A stretch of DNA of 64,000 nt from Auanema rhodensis (GCA_964057225.1 OZ059897.1:1054001-1118000), one strand, 5' to 3'. Counted from the stretch's first letter, positions 9,803 to 24,193 are shown. The notes: generated by a model not told the origin, from the sequence alone. Numbers and translations are program-made.

Positions 9803-11206
9803 TCACCCTGAAGAATTAATTTTTTCGTTGAATAATACTGTCCATCGTCTTCGCCTTGAAAAAAGGAATCTAAAAACATCTACTTTTTGTAAAATTATCT
9901 TGAAATTTTTTGGGGAAATTTTTGTCAAAATGTTTTTGGAAGCAATGTTGAGTGTACATGGAAACTCAACATACACTAATGCATCATTTTTCAAACAATC
10001 ATAAATAATTTTTGTATTGAGCGTTTCTCAATGTAGTATAGTGCATTCGAAACGGATTTTTAAGCTGCGTCGATCTGTGTTATCAGATTTGCGCTAGCTT
10101 AAAAATGCACCGAGATATCAACTGATATAAGTTCACACTTATATCCTCGATTTTCACCCTGAAGAATTAATTTTTTCGTTGAATAAAATTGTCCATCGTC
10201 TTTGCCTTGAGAAAAGGAATCTAAGAACATCTAGTTTATGTAAAAATATCTTGAAATTTTTCCGGAAAATTGTTGTCAAAATGTTTTTGGAAGCAATGTT
10301 GAGTGTACATGGAAACTCAACATACAATAATGCATCATTTTTCAAACAATCATAAATAATTTTTGTATTGAGCGTTATTCAATGTAGTATAGTGCATTCG
10401 ATGCGGATTTTTAAGCTGCGTCGATCTGTGTTATCAGATTTGCGCTAGCTTAAAAATGCACCGAGATATCAATTGATAAAAGTTCACACTTATATCCTCG
10501 ATTTTCACCCTGAAGAATTAATTTTTTCGTTGAATAACATTGTCCATCGTTTTCGCCTTGAAAAAAGGAATCTAAAAACATCTACTCTTCGTTAAATTAT
10601 CTTGAAATTTTTTGGGGAAATTTTTGTCAAAATGTTTTTGGAAGCAATGTTGAGTGTACATGGAAACTCAACACACACTAATGCATCTTTTTTCAAACAA
10701 TCATAAATAATTTTTGTATTGAGCGTTTATCAATGTAGTATAGTGCATTCGATGCGGATTTTTAAGCTGCGTCGATCTGTGTTATCAGATTTGCACTAGC
10801 TTAAAAATGCACCGAGATATCAATTGAAATAAGTTCACACTTATATCCTCGATTTTCACCCTGAAGAATTAATTTTTTCGTTGAATAATACTGTCCATCG
10901 TCTTCGCCTTGAAAAAAGGAATCTAAAAACATCTACTTTTTGTAAAATTATCTTGAAATTTTTTGGGGAAATTTTTGTCAAAATGTTTTTGGAAGCAATG
11001 TTGAGTGTACATGGAAACTCAACATACACTAATGCATCATTTTTCAAACAATCATAAATAATTTTTGTATTGAGCGTTTCTCAATGTAGTATAGTGCATT
11101 CGAAACGGATTTTTAAGCTGCGTCGATCTGTGTTATCAGATTTGCGCTAGCTTAAAAATGCACCGAGATATCAACTGATATAAGTTCACACTTATATCCT
11201 CGATTT
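9803..11206 (+). repeat. 5-monomer HOR, partial third copy (A-B-C'-A)
   Basis: The order A (9803), B (10154, with private TTGTTGTC), C' (10505) is followed directly by another A (10856). C' has the right half of C but the GTTAAATTATC left half of E, so it is a hybrid that would result from exchange between C and E positions with loss of D. Confidence 0.75.
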
Positions 11207-14200
11207 TCACCCTGAAGAATTAATTTTTTCGTTGAATAAAATTGTCCATCGTCTTTGCCTTGAGAAAAGGAATCTAAGAACATCTAGTTTATGTAAAAAT
11301 ATCTTGAAATTTTTCGGGAAAATTTTTGTCAAAATGTTTTTGGAAGCAATGTTGAGTGTACATGGAAACTCAACATACACTAATGCATCATTTTTCAAAC
11401 AATCATAAATAATTTTTGTATTGAGCGTTATTCAATGTAGTATAATGCATTCGATGCGGATTTTTAAGCTGCGTCGATCTGTGTTATCAGATTTGAGTTA
11501 GCTTAAAAATGCACCGAGATATCAACTGATATAAGTTCACACTTATATCCTCGATTTTCACCCTGAAGAATTAATTTTTTCGTTGAATAAAATTGTCCAT
11601 CGTCTTTGCCTTGAGAAAAGGAATCTAAGAACATCTAGTTTTTGTAAAATTATCTTGAAATTTTTCGGGAAAATTTTTGTCAAAATGTTTTTGGAAGCAA
11701 TGTTGAGTGTACATGGAAACTCAACATACACTAATGCATCATTTTTCAAACAATCATAAATAATTTTTGTATTGAGCGTTTTTCAATGTAGTATAATGCA
11801 TTCGATGCGGATTTTTAAGCTGCGTCGATCTGTGTTATCAGATTTGAGTTAGCTTAAAAATGCACCGAGATATCAACTGATATAAGTTCACACTTATATC
11901 CTCGATTTTCACCCTGAAGAATTAATTTTTTCGTTGAATAACATTGTCCATTGTCTTCGCCTTGAAAAAAAGAATCTAAAAACATCTAGTTTTTGTAAAA
12001 TTATCTTGAAATTTTTCGGGAAAATTTTTGTCAAAATGTTTTTGGAAGCAATGTTGAGTGTACATGGAAACTCAACATACACTAATGCATCATTTTTCAA
12101 ACAATCATAAATAATTTTTGTATTGAGCGTTTTTCAATGTAGTATAATGCATTCGATGCGGATTTTTAAGCTGCGTCGATCTGTGTTATCAGATTTGAGT
12201 TAGCTTAAAAATGCACCGAGATATCAACTGATATATGTTCACACTTATATCCTCGATTTTCACCCTGAAGAATTAATTTTTTCGTTGAAAAACATTGTCC
12301 ATGGTCTTCGCCTTAAAAAAAGGAAATTAGAAACATTTACTTTCTGTAAAATTATCTTGAAATTTTTCGGGATAATTTTTGTCAAAATGTTTTTGGAAGC
12401 AATGTTGAGTGTACATGGAAACTCAACATACACTAATGCATCATTTTTCGAACAATCATAAATAATTTTTGTATTGAGCGTTTCTCAATGTTATATAGTG
12501 CATTCGATGCGGATTTCTAAGCTGCGTCGATCTGTGTTATTAGATTTGCGCTAGCTTAAAAATGCACCGAGATATCAACTGATATAAGTTCACACTTATA
12601 TCCTCGATTTTCACCCTGAAGAATTAATTTTTTCGTTGAATAAAATTGTCCATCGTCTTCGCCTTAAGAAAAGGAATCTAAGAACATCTAGTTTTTGTAA
12701 AATTATCTTGAAATTTTTCGGGAAAATTTTTGTCAAAATGTTTTTGGAAGCAATGTTGAGTGTACATGGAAACTCAACATACACTAATGCATCATTTTTC
12801 AAACAATCATAAATAATTTTTGTATTGAGCGTTTTTCAATGTAGTATAGTGCATTCGATGCGGATTTTCAAGCTGCGTCGATCTGTGTTATCAGATTTGC
12901 GCCAGCTTAAAAATGCACCCAGATATCAACTGATATAAATTCACACTTATATCCTCGATTTTCACCCTGAAGAATTAATTTTTTCGTTGAATAACATTGT
13001 CCATCGTCTTCGCCTTAAAAAAAGGAATCTAAAAACATATACTTTTCGTGAAATTATCTTGAAATTTTTCGGGAAAATTTTTGTCAAAATGTTTTTGGAA
13101 GCAATGTTGAGTGTACATGGAAACTCAACATACACTAATGCATCATTTTTCAAACAATCATAAATAATTTTTGTATTGAGCGTTTTTCAATGTAGTATAA
13201 TGCATTCGATGCGGATTTTTAAGCTGCGTCGATCTGTGTTATCAGATTTGAGTTAGCTTAAAAATGCACCGAGATATCAACTGATATATGTTCACACTTA
13301 TATCCTCGATTTTCACCCTGAAGAATTAATTTTTTCGTTGAAAAACATTGTCCATGGTCTTCGCCTTAAAAAAAGGAAATTAGAAACATTTACTTTCTGT
13401 AAAATTATCTTGAAATTTTTCGGGATAATTTTTGTCAAAATGTTTTTGGAAGCAATGTTGAGTGTACATGGAAACTCAACATACACTAATGCATCATTTT
13501 TCGAACAATCATAAATAATTTTTGTATTGAGCGTTTCTCAATGTTATATAGTGCATTCGATGCGGATTTCTAAGCTGCGTCGATCTGTGTTATTAGATTT
13601 GCGCTAGCTTAAAAATGCACCGAGATATCAACTGATATAAGTTCACACTTATATCCTCGATTTTCACCCTGAAGAATTAATTTTTTCGTTGAATAAAATT
13701 GTCCATCGTCTTCGCCTTAAGAAAAGGAATCTAAGAACATCTAGTTTTTGTAAAATTATCTTGAAATTTTTCGGGAAAATTTTTGTCAAAATGTTTTTGG
13801 AAGCAATGTTGAGAGTACATGGAAACTCAACATACACTAATGCATCATTTTTCAAACAATCATAAATAATTTTTGTATTGAGCGTTTTTCAATGTAGTAT
13901 AGTGCATTCGATGCGGATTTTCAAGCTGCGTCGATCTGTGTTATCAGATTTGCGCCAGCTTAAAAATGCACCCAGATATCAACTGATATAAATTCACACT
14001 TATATCCTCGATTTTCACCCTGAAGAATTAATTTTTTCGTTGAATAACATTGTCCATCGTCTTCGCCTTAAAAAAAGGAATCTAAAAACATATACTTTTC
14101 GTGAAATTATCTTGAAATTTTTCGGGAAAATTTTTGTCAAAATGTTTTTGGAAGCAATGTTGAGTGTACATGGAAACTCAACATACACTAATGCATCATT

Positions 14201-15769
14201 TTTCAAACAATCATAAATAATTTTTGTATTGAGCGTTATTCAATGTAGTATAATGCATTCGATGCGGATTTTTAAGCTGCGTCGATCTGTGTTATCAGAT
14301 TTGAGTTAGCTTAAAAATGCACCGAGATATCAATTGAAATAAGTTCACACTTATATCCTCGATTTTCACCCTGAAGAATTAATTTTTTCGTTGAATAACA
14401 TTGTCCATCGTCTTCGCCTTAAAAAAAGGAATCTAAAAACATCTACTTTTTGTAAAATTATCTTGAAATTTTTTGGGGAAATTTTTGTCAAAATGTTTTT
14501 GGAAGCAATGTTGAGTGTACATGGAAACTCAACATACACTAATGCATCATTTTTCAAACAATCATAAATAATTTTTGTATTGAGCGTTTCTCAATGTAGT
14601 ATAGTGCATTCGAAACGGATTTTTAAGCTGCGTCGATCTGTGTTATCAGATTTGCGCTAGCTTAAAAATGCACCGAGATATCAACTGATATAAGTTCACA
14701 CTTATATCCTCGATTTTCACCCTGAAGAATTAATTTTTTCGTTGAATAACATTGTCCATCGTTTTCGCCTTGAAAAAAGGAATCTAAAAACATCTACTCT
14801 TCGTTAAATTATCTTGAAATTTTTCGGGAAAATTTTTGTCAAAATGTTTTTGGAAGCAATGTTGAGTGTACATGGAAACTCAACACACACTAATGCATCT
14901 TTTTTCAAACAATCATAAATAATTTTTGTATTGAGCGTTTATCAATGTAGTATAGTGCATTCGATGCGGAATTTTAAGCTGCGTCGATCTGTGTTATCAG
15001 ATTTGCGCTAGCTTAAAAATGCACCGAGATATCAACTGATATAAGTTCACACTTATATCCTCGATTTTCACCCTGAAGAATTAATTTTTTCGTTGAATAA
15101 TAATGTCCATCGTCTTCGCCTTGAAAAAAGGAATCTAAAAACATCTACTCTTCGTTAAATTATCTTGAAATTTTTCGGGAAAATTTTTGTCAAAATGTTT
15201 TTGGAAGCAATGTTGAGTGTACATGGAAACTCAACATACAATAATGCATCATTTTTCAAACAATCATAAATAATTTTTGTATTGAGCGTTATTCAATGTA
15301 GTATAGTGCATTCGATGCGGATTTTTAAGCTGCGTCGATCTGTGTTATCAGATTTGCGCTAGCTTAAAAATGCACCGAGATATCAATTGATAAAAGTTCA
15401 CACTTATATCCTCGATTTTCACCCTGAAGAATTAATTTTTTCGTTGAATAACATTGTCCATCGTTTTCGCCTTGAAAAAAGGAATCTAAAAACATCTACT
15501 CTTCGTTAAATTATCTTGAAATTTTTTGGGGAAATTTTTGTCAAAATGTTTTTGGAAGCAATGTTGAGTGTACATGGAAACTCAACATACAATAATGCAT
15601 CATTTTTCAAACAATCATAAATAATTTTTGTATTGAGCGTTTATCAATGTAGTATAGTGCATTCGATGCGGAATTTTAAGCTGCGTCGATCTGTGTTATC
15701 AGATTTGCGCTAGCTTAAAAATGCACCGAGATATCAACTGATATAAGTTCACACTTATATCCTCGATTT
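11207..15769 (+). repeat. Second copy of the 1028-5590 segment (offset 28 monomers)
   Basis: The monomers at 11558, 11909, 12260, 12611, 12962, 13664, 14015, 14366, 14717 and 15068 match those 9828 bp upstream (1730, 2081, 2432, 2783, 3134, 3836, 4187, 4538, 4889, 5240). 11207 matches 1028, skipping the equivalent of 1379. 15419 begins like 5591 and diverges in the core. Inside it, 12260-13312 and 13313-14365 are two copies of a 1053-bp three-monomer unit sharing the private TTTTTCGAACAATC. The position of 13313 holds a P2 monomer where the first copy (3485) does not. Confidence 0.8.
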
Positions 15770-16120
15770 TCACCCTGAAGAATTAATTTTTTCGTTGAAT
15801 AACATTGTCCATCGTCTTTGCCTTGAAAAAAGAAATCTGAAAACATCTACTTTTCGTAAAATTATCTTGAAATTTTTCGGGAAAATTTTTGTCAAAATGT
15901 TTTTGGAAGCAATGTTGAGTGTACATGGAAACTCAACATACACTAATGCATCATTTTTCAAACAATCATAAATAATTTTTGTATTGAGCGTTTCTTAATG
16001 TATTATAGTGCATTCGATGCGGATTTTTAAGCTGCGTCGATCTGTGTTTTCAGATTTGCACTAGCTTAAAAATGCACCGAGATATCAACTGATATAAGTT
16101 CACACTTATATCCTCGATTT
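15770..16120 (+). repeat. First monomer of the RQRRW-type left lineage
   Basis: From here leftward haplotypes with TTTGCCTTGAAAAAAG and CTTTTCGTAAAATTATC appear for the first time. This monomer still has the AATCATAAATAA right half, combined with CTTAATGTATTATAG and TGTTTTCAGATTTGCAC. Confidence 0.7.
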
Positions 16121-16822
16121 TCACCCTGAAGAATTAATTTTTTCGTTGAATAACATTGTCCATCGTCTTTGCCTTGAAAAAAGGAATCCAAACACATCTA
16201 CTTTTCGTAAAATTATCTTGAAATTTTTCGGGAAAATTTTTGTCAAAATGTTTTTGGAAGCAATGTTGAGTGTACATGGAAACTCAACATACACTAATGC
16301 ATCATTTTTCAAACGATCATAACTAATTTTTGTATTGAGCGTTTCTTAAAGTATTATAGTGCATTCGATGCGGATTTTTAAGCTGCGTCGATCTGTGTTT
16401 TCAGATTTGCACTAGCTTAAAAATGCACCGAGATATCAACTGATATAAGTTCACACTTATATCCTCGATTTTCACCCTGAAGAATTAATTTTTTCGTTGA
16501 ATAACATTGTCCATCGTCTTTGCCTTGAAAAAAGGAATCCAAACACATCTACTTTTCGTAAAATTATCTTGAAATTTTTCGGGAAAATTTTTGTCAAAAT
16601 GTTTTTGGAAGCAATGTTGAGTGTACATGGAAACTCAACATACACTAATGCATCATTTTTCAAACGATCATAACTAATTTTTGTATTGAGCGTTTCTTAA
16701 AGTATTATAGTGCATTCGATGCGGATTTTTAAGCTGCGTCGATCTGTGTTTTCAGATTTGCACTAGCTTAAAAATGCACCGAGATATCAACTGATATAAG
16801 TTCACACTTATATCCTCGATTT
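16121..16822 (+). repeat. Two identical adjacent monomers
   Basis: The monomers 16121-16471 and 16472-16822 read identically over all 351 bases, including the private combination GGAATCCAAACAC, AACGATCATAACTAA, CTTAAAGTATTATAG and TGTTTTCAGATTTGCAC. This is the simplest product of a one-monomer unequal exchange or replication slippage and must be very recent, or else an assembly artefact. It is also the first occurrence of the GATCATAACTAA right-half clade. Confidence 0.85.
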
Positions 16823-18928
16823 TCACCCTGAAGAATTAATTTTTTCGTTGAATAACATTGTCCATCGTCTTTGCCTTGAAAAAAGAAATCTAAAAACATC
16901 TACTTTTCGTAAAATTATCTTGAAATTTTTCAGGAAAATTTTTGTCAAAATGTTTTTGGAAGCAATGTTGAGTGTACATGGAAACTCAACATACACTAAT
17001 GCATCATTTTTCAAACGATCATAACTAATTTTTGTATTGAGCGTTTCTTAATGTTGTATAGTGCATTCGATGCGGATTTTTAAACTGCGTCGATCTGTCT
17101 TATCCGATTTGCGCTAGCTTAAAAATGCACCGAGATATCAACTGATATAAGTTCACACTTATATCCTCGATTTTCACTCTGAAGAATTAATTTTTTCGTT
17201 GAATAACATTGTCCATCGTCTTCGCCTTAAAAAAAAGAATCTAAAAACATCTACTTTTTGTAAAATTATCTTGAAATTTTTCAGGAAAATTTTTGTCAAA
17301 ATGTTTTTGGAAGCAATGTTGAGTGTACATGGAAACTCAACATACACTAATTCATCATTTTTCAAACGATCATAACTAATTTTTGTATTGAGCGTTTCTT
17401 AATGTTGTATAGTGCATTCGATGCGGATTTTTAAACTGCGTCGATCTGTGTTATCAGATTTGCGCTAGCTTAAAAATGCACCGAGATATCAACTGATATA
17501 AGTTCACACTTATATCCTCGATTTTCACCCTGAAGATTTAATTTTTTCGTTGAATAACATTGTCCATCGTCTTTGCCTTGAAAAAAGAAATCTAAAAACA
17601 TCTACTTTTCGTAAAATTATCTTGAAATTGTTCAGGAAAATTTTTGTCAAAATGTTTTTGGAAGCAATGTTGAGTGTACATGGAAACTCAACATACACTA
17701 ATGCATCATTTTTCAAACGATCATAACTAATTTTTGTATTGAGCGTTTCTTAATGTTGTATAGTGCATTCGATGCGGATTTTTAAGCTGCGTCGATCTGT
17801 GTTATTAGATTTGAGTTAGCTTGAAAATGCACCGAGATATCAACTGATATAAGTTCACACTTATATCCTCGATTTTCACCCTGAAGAATTAATTTTTTCG
17901 TTGAAAAACATTGTCCATGGTCTTCGCCTTAAAAAAAGGAAATTAGAAACATTCACTTTCTGTAAAATTATCTTGAAATTTTTCGGGATAATTTTTGTCA
18001 AAATGTTTTTGGAAGCAATGTTGAGTGTACATGGAAACTCAACATACACTAATGCATCATTTTTCAAACAATCATAAATAATTTTTGTATTGAGCGTTTC
18101 TCAATGTTATATAGTGCATTCGATGCGGATTTTTAAGCTGCGTCGATCTGTCTTATCCGATTTGCGCTAGCTTAAAAATGCACCGAGATATCAACTGATA
18201 TAAGTTCACACTTATATCCTCGATTTTCACCCTGAAGAATTAATTTTTTCGTTGAATAACATTGTCCATCGTCTTTGCCTTGAAAAAAGAAATCTAAAAA
18301 CATCTACTTTTCGTAAAATTATCTTGAAATTTTTCAGGAAAATTTTTGTCAAAATGTTTTTGGAAGCAATGTTGAGTGTACATGGAAACTCAACATACAC
18401 TAATGCATCATTTTTCAAACGATCATAACTAATTTTTGTATTGAGCGTTTCTTAATGTTGTATAGTGCATTCGATGCGGATTTTTAAACTGCGTCGATCT
18501 GTCTTATCCGATTTGCGCTAGCTTAAAAATGCACCGAGATATCAACTGATATAAGTTCACACTTATATCCTCGATTTTCACTCTGAAGAATTAATTTTTT
18601 CGTTGAATAACATTGTCCATCGTCTTCGCCTTAAAAAAAAGAATCTAAAAACATCTACTTTTTGTAAAATTATCTTGAAATTTCTCAGGAAAATTTTTGT
18701 CAAAATGTTTTTGGAAGCAATGTTGAGTGTACATGGAAACTCAACATACACTAATGCATCATTTTTCAAACAATCATAAATAATTTTTGTATTGAGCGTT
18801 TCTTAATGTTGTATAGTGCATTCGATGCGGATTTTTAAACTGCGTCGATCTGTCTTATCCGATTTGCGCTAGCTTAAAAATGCACCGAGATATCAACTGA
18901 TATAAGTTCACACTTATATCCTCGATTT
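16823..18928 (+). repeat. 4-monomer HOR (period 1404 bp), one and a half copies
   Basis: Units at 16823, 17174, 17525 and 17876 are followed by matching units at 18227 and 18578. Shared private features include TTTTTCAGGAAAA, TTTTTAAACTGCGTCG and TGTCTTATCCGATTTGC. 17876 is a P2-lineage monomer placed inside G-clade neighbours. 17174 carries CACTCTGAAG and TAATTCATC; 17525 carries AAGATTTAATT. Confidence 0.75.
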
Positions 18929-20683
18929 TCACCCTGAAGAATTAATTTTTTCGTTGAATAATATTGTCCATCGTCTTCGCCTTGAGAAAAAGAATCTAAG
19001 AACATCTAGTTTTTGTAAAATTATCTTGAAATTTTTCGGGAAAATTTTTGTCAAAATGTTTTTGGAAGCAATGTTGAGTGTACATGGAAACTCAACATAC
19101 ACTAATGCATCATTTTTCAAACAATCATAAATAATTTTTGTATTGAGCGTTTCTCAATGTGGTATAGTGCATTTGGAACAAATGTTTAAGCTGCGTCGAT
19201 CTGTGTTATCAGATTTGCGCTAGCTTAAAAATGCACCGAGATATCAATTGAAATAAGTTCACACTTATATCCTCGATTTTCACCCTGAAGAATTAATTTT
19301 TTCGTTGAATAACATTGTCCATCGTCTTCGCCTTAAAAAAAGGAAATTAGAAACATTTACTTTCTGTAAAATTATCTTGAAATTTTTCGGGATAATTTTT
19401 GTCAAAATGTTTTTGGAAGCAATGTTGAGTGTACATGGAAACTCAACATACACTAATGCATCATTTTTCAAACAATCATAAATAATTTTTGTATTGAGCG
19501 TTTCTCAATGTGGTATAGTGCATTCGGAACAAATGTTTAAGCTGCGTCGATCTGTGTTATTAGATTTGAGTTAGCTTAAAAATGCACCGAGATATCAACT
19601 GATATAAGTTCACACTTATATCCTCGATTTTCACCCTGAAGAATTAATTTTTTCGTTGAATAAAATTGTCCATCGTCTTCGCCTTGAGAGAAGGAATCAA
19701 AAAACATCTAGTTTTTGTAAAATTATCTTGAAATTTTTCGGGAAAATTTTTGTCAAAATGTTTTTGGAAGCAATGTTGAGTGTACATGGAAACTCAACAT
19801 ACACTAATGCATCATTTTTCAAACAATCATAAATAATTTTTGTATTGAGCGTTTCTCAATGTTATATAGTGCATTCGATGCGGATTTTTAAGCTGCGTCG
19901 ATCTGTGTTATTAGATTTGAGTTAGCTTAAAAATGCACCGAGATATCAACTGATATAAGTTCACACTTATATCCTCGATTTTCACCCTGAAGAATTAATT
20001 TTTTCGTTGAATAAAATTGTCCATCGTCTTCGCCTTGAGAAAAGGAATCTAAGAACATCTAGTTTTTGTAAAATTATCTTGAAATTTTTCGGGAAAATTT
20101 TTGTCAAAATGTTTTTGGAAGCAATGTTGAGTGTACATGGAAACTCAACATACACTAATGCATCATTTTTCAAACGATCATAAATAATTTTTGTATTGAG
20201 CGTTTCTCAATGTGGTATAGTGCATTCGGAACAAATGTTTAAGCTGCGTCGATCTGTGTTATCAGATTTGCGCTAGCTTAAAAATGCACCGAGATATCAA
20301 TTGAAATAAGTTCACACTTATATCCTCGATTTTCACCCTGAAGAATTAATTTTTTCGTTGAATAACATTGTCCATCGTCTTCGCCTTGAGAAAAGGAATC
20401 TAAGAACATCTAGTTTTTGTAAAATTATCTTGAAATTTTTCGGGAAAATTTTTGTCAAAATGTTTTTGGAAGCAATGTTGAGTGTACATGGAAACTCAAC
20501 ATACACTAATGCATCATTTTTCAAACAATCATAAATAATTTTTGTATTGAGCGTTTATCAATGTAGTATAGTGCATTCGATGCGGATTTTTAAGCTGCGT
20601 CGATCTGTGTTATCAGATTTGCGCTAGCTTAAAAATGCACCGAGATATCAATTGAAATAAGTTCACACTTATATCCTCGATTT
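18929..20683 (+). repeat. Mixed block of five monomers
   Basis: The monomers at 18929, 19280, 19631, 19982 and 20333 combine GAGAAAAG-type left halves with GTGGTATAGTG...GGAACAAATG right halves. 19280 is a hybrid: the first third is ordinary (CCATCGTC) and the rest is P2 (GGAAATTAGAAACATT). 19631 has GAGAGAAGGAATCAAAAAAC, giving a TGA in the antisense frame. Confidence 0.75.
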
Positions 20684-22789
20684 TCACCCTGAAGAATTAA
20701 TTTTTTTGTTGAATAACATTGTCCATCGTCTTCGCCTTAAAAAAAAGAATCTAAAAACATCTAGTTTTTGTAAAATTATCTTGAAATTTTTCGGGAAAAT
20801 TTTTGTCAAAATGTTTTTGGAAGCAATGTTGAGTGTACATGGAAACTCAACATACACTAATGCATCATTTTTCAAACAATCATAAATAATTTTTGTATTG
20901 AGCGTTTATCCATGTAGTATAGTGCCTTCGATGCGGATTTTTAAGCTGCGTCGATCTGTGTTATCAGATTTGCGCTAGCTTAAAAATGCACCGAGATATC
21001 AATTGAAATAAGTTCACACTTATATCCTCGATTTTCACCCTGAAGAATTAATTTTTTTGTTGAATAACATTGTCCATCGTCTTCGCCTTAAAAAAAAGAA
21101 TCTAAAAACATCTAGTTTTTGTAAAATTATCTTGAAATTTTTCGGGAAAATTTTTGTCAAAATGTTTTTGGAAGCAATGTTGAGTGTACATGGAAACTCA
21201 ACATACACTAATGCATCATTTTTCAAACAATCATAAATAATTTTTGTATTGAGCGTTTATCCATGTAGTATAGTGCCTTCGATGCGGATTTTTAAGCTGC
21301 GTCGATCTGTGTTATCAGATTTGCGCTAGCTTAAAAATGCACCGAGATATCAATTGAAATAAGTTCACATTTATATCCTCGATTTTCACCCTGAAGAATT
21401 AATTTTTTTGTTGAATAACATTGTCCATCGTCTTCGCCTTAAAAAAAAGAATCTAAAAACATCTAGTTTTTGTAAAATTATCTTGAAATTTTTCGGGAAA
21501 ATTTTTGTCAAAATGTTTTTGGAAGCAATGTTGAGTGTACATGGAAACTCAACATACACTAATGCATCATTTTTCAAACAATCATAAATAATTTTTGTAT
21601 TGAGCGTTTATCCATGTAGTATAGTGCCTTCGATGCGGATTTTTAAGCTGCGTCGATCTGTGTTATCAGATTTGAGTTAGCTTAAAAATGCACCGAGATA
21701 TCAACTGATATAAGTTCACACTTATATCCTCGATTTTCACCCTGAAGAATTAATTTTTTTGTTGAATAACATTGTCCATCGTCTTCGCCTTAAAAAAAAG
21801 AATCTAAAAACATCTAGTTTTTGTAAAATTATCTTGAAATTTTTCGGGAAAATTTTTGTCAAAATGTTTTTGGAAGCAATGTTGAGTGTACATGGAAACT
21901 CAACATACACTAATGCATCATTTTTCAAACAATCATAAATAATTTTTGTATTGAGCGTTTATCCATGTAGTATAGTGCCTTCGATGCGGATTTTTAAGCT
22001 GCGTCGATCTGTGTTATCAGATTTGCGCTAGCTTAAAAATGCACCGAGATATCAATTGAAATAAGTTCACACTTATATCCTCGATTTTCACCCTGAAGAA
22101 TTAATTTTTTTGTTGAATAACATTGTCCATCGTCTTCGCCTTAAAAAAAAGAATCTAAAAACATCTAGTTTTTGTAAAATTATCTTGAAATTTTTCGGGA
22201 AAATTTTTGTCAAAATGTTTTTGGAAGCAATGTTGAGTGTACATGGAAACTCAACATACACTAATGCATCATTTTTCAAACAATCATAAATAATTTTTGT
22301 ATTGAGCGTTTATCCATGTAGTATAGTGCCTTCGATGCGGATTTTTAAGCTGCGTCGATCTGTGTTATCAGATTTGCGCTAGCTTAAAAATGCACCGAGA
22401 TATCAATTGAAATAAGTTCACATTTATATCCTCGATTTTCACCCTGAAGAATTAATTTTTTTGTTGAATAACATTGTCCATCGTCTTCGCCTTAAAAAAA
22501 AGAATCTAAAAACATCTAGTTTTTGTAAAATTATCTTGAAATTTTTCGGGAAAATTTTTGTCAAAATGTTTTTGGAAGCAATGTTGAGTGTACATGGAAA
22601 CTCAACATACACTAATGCATCATTTTTCAAACAATCATAAATAATTTTTGTATTGAGCGTTTATCCATGTAGTATAGTGCCTTCGATGCGGATTTTTAAG
22701 CTGCGTCGATCTGTGTTATCAGATTTGAGTTAGCTTAAAAATGCACCGAGATATCAACTGATATAAGTTCACACTTATATCCTCGATTT
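20684..22789 (+). repeat. Six near-identical monomers with a 3-mer sub-period
   Basis: The monomers at 20684, 21035, 21386, 21737, 22088 and 22439 share the TTTTTTTGTTGAATAAC start, CTTAAAAAAAAGAATC and ATCCATGTAGTATAGTGCC. Details of the tail (CACATTTATATCC before 21386 and 22439; CAACTGATATAAG before 21737 and 22790) repeat every 1053 bp. A three-monomer unit was therefore duplicated after the monomers had already become uniform. Confidence 0.85.
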
Positions 22790-24193
22790 TCACCCTGAAG
22801 AATTAATTTTTTCGTTGAATAACATTGTCCATCGTCTTCGCCTTGAAAAAAAGAATCTAAAAACATCTAGTTTTTGTAAAATTATCTTGAAATTTTTCGG
22901 GAAAATTTTTGTCAAAATGTTTTTGGAAGCAATGTTGAGTGTACATGGAAACTCAACATACACTAATGCATCATTTTTCAAACAATCATAAATAATTTTT
23001 GTATTGAGCGTTTATCCATGTAGTATAGTGCCTTCGATGCGGATTTCTAAGCTGCGTCGATCTGTGTTATCAGATTTGCGCTAGCTTAAAAATGCACCGA
23101 GATATCAACTGATATAAGTTCACACTTATATCCTCGATTTTAACCCTGAAGAATTAATTTTTTCGTTGAAAAACATTGTCCATGGTCTTCGCCTTAAAAA
23201 AAGGAAATTAGAAACATTTACTTTCTGTAAAATTATCTTGAAATTTTTCGGGATAATTTTTGTCAAAATGTTTTTGGAAGCAATGTTGAGTGTACATGGA
23301 AACTCAACATACACTAATGCATCATTTTTCAAACAATCATAAATAATTTTTGTATTGAGCGTTTCTTAATGTATTATAGTGCATTCGATGCGGATTTCTA
23401 AGCTGCGTCGATCTGTGTTATTAGATTTGCGCTAGCTTAAAAATGCACCGAGATATCAACTGATATAAGTTCACACTTATATCCTCGATTTTCACCCTGA
23501 AGAATTAATTTTTTCGTTAAATAACATTGTCCATCGTCTTCGCCTTGAAAAAAGAAATCTAAAAACATCTACTTTTCGTAAAAGTATATTGAAATTTTTT
23601 GGGGAAATTTTTGTCAAAATGTTTTTGGAAGCAATGTTGAGTGTACATGGAAACTCAACATACACTAATGCAACATTTTTCAAACGATCATAACTAATTT
23701 TTGTATTAAGCGTTTCTCAATGTTGTATAGTGCATTCGATGCGGATTTTTAAGCTGCGTCGATCTGTGTTATCAGATTTGCGCTAGCTTAAAAATGCACC
23801 GAGATATCAACTGATATAAGTTCACACTTATATCCTCGATTTTCACCCTGAAGAATTAATTTTTTCGTTAAATAACATTGTCCATCGTCTTCGCCTTGAA
23901 AAAAGAAATCTAAAAACATCTACTTTTCGTAAAAGTATCTTGAAATTTTTTGGGGAAATTTTTGTCAAAATGTTTTTGGAAGCAATGTTGAGTGTACATG
24001 GAAACTCAACATACACTAATGCAACATTTTTCAAACGATCATAACTAATTTTTGTATTAAGCGTTTCTCAATGTTGTATAGTGCATTCGATGCGGATTTT
24101 TAAGCTGCGTCGATCTGTGTTATCAGATTTGAGTTAGCTTAAAAATGCACCGAGATATCAACTGATATAAGTTCACACTTATATCCTCGATTT
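22790..24193 (+). repeat. 4-monomer HOR, copy 1 (1404 bp)
   Basis: The unit consists of monomers at 22790, 23141, 23492 and 23843. The second is a P2 monomer preceded by the rare GATTTTAACCCTG start, which removes the antisense stop and lengthens that frame to 68 codons. The last two carry CGTTAAATAAC, AAAAGTATCTTG and AATGCAACATTTTTC. Confidence 0.85.
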
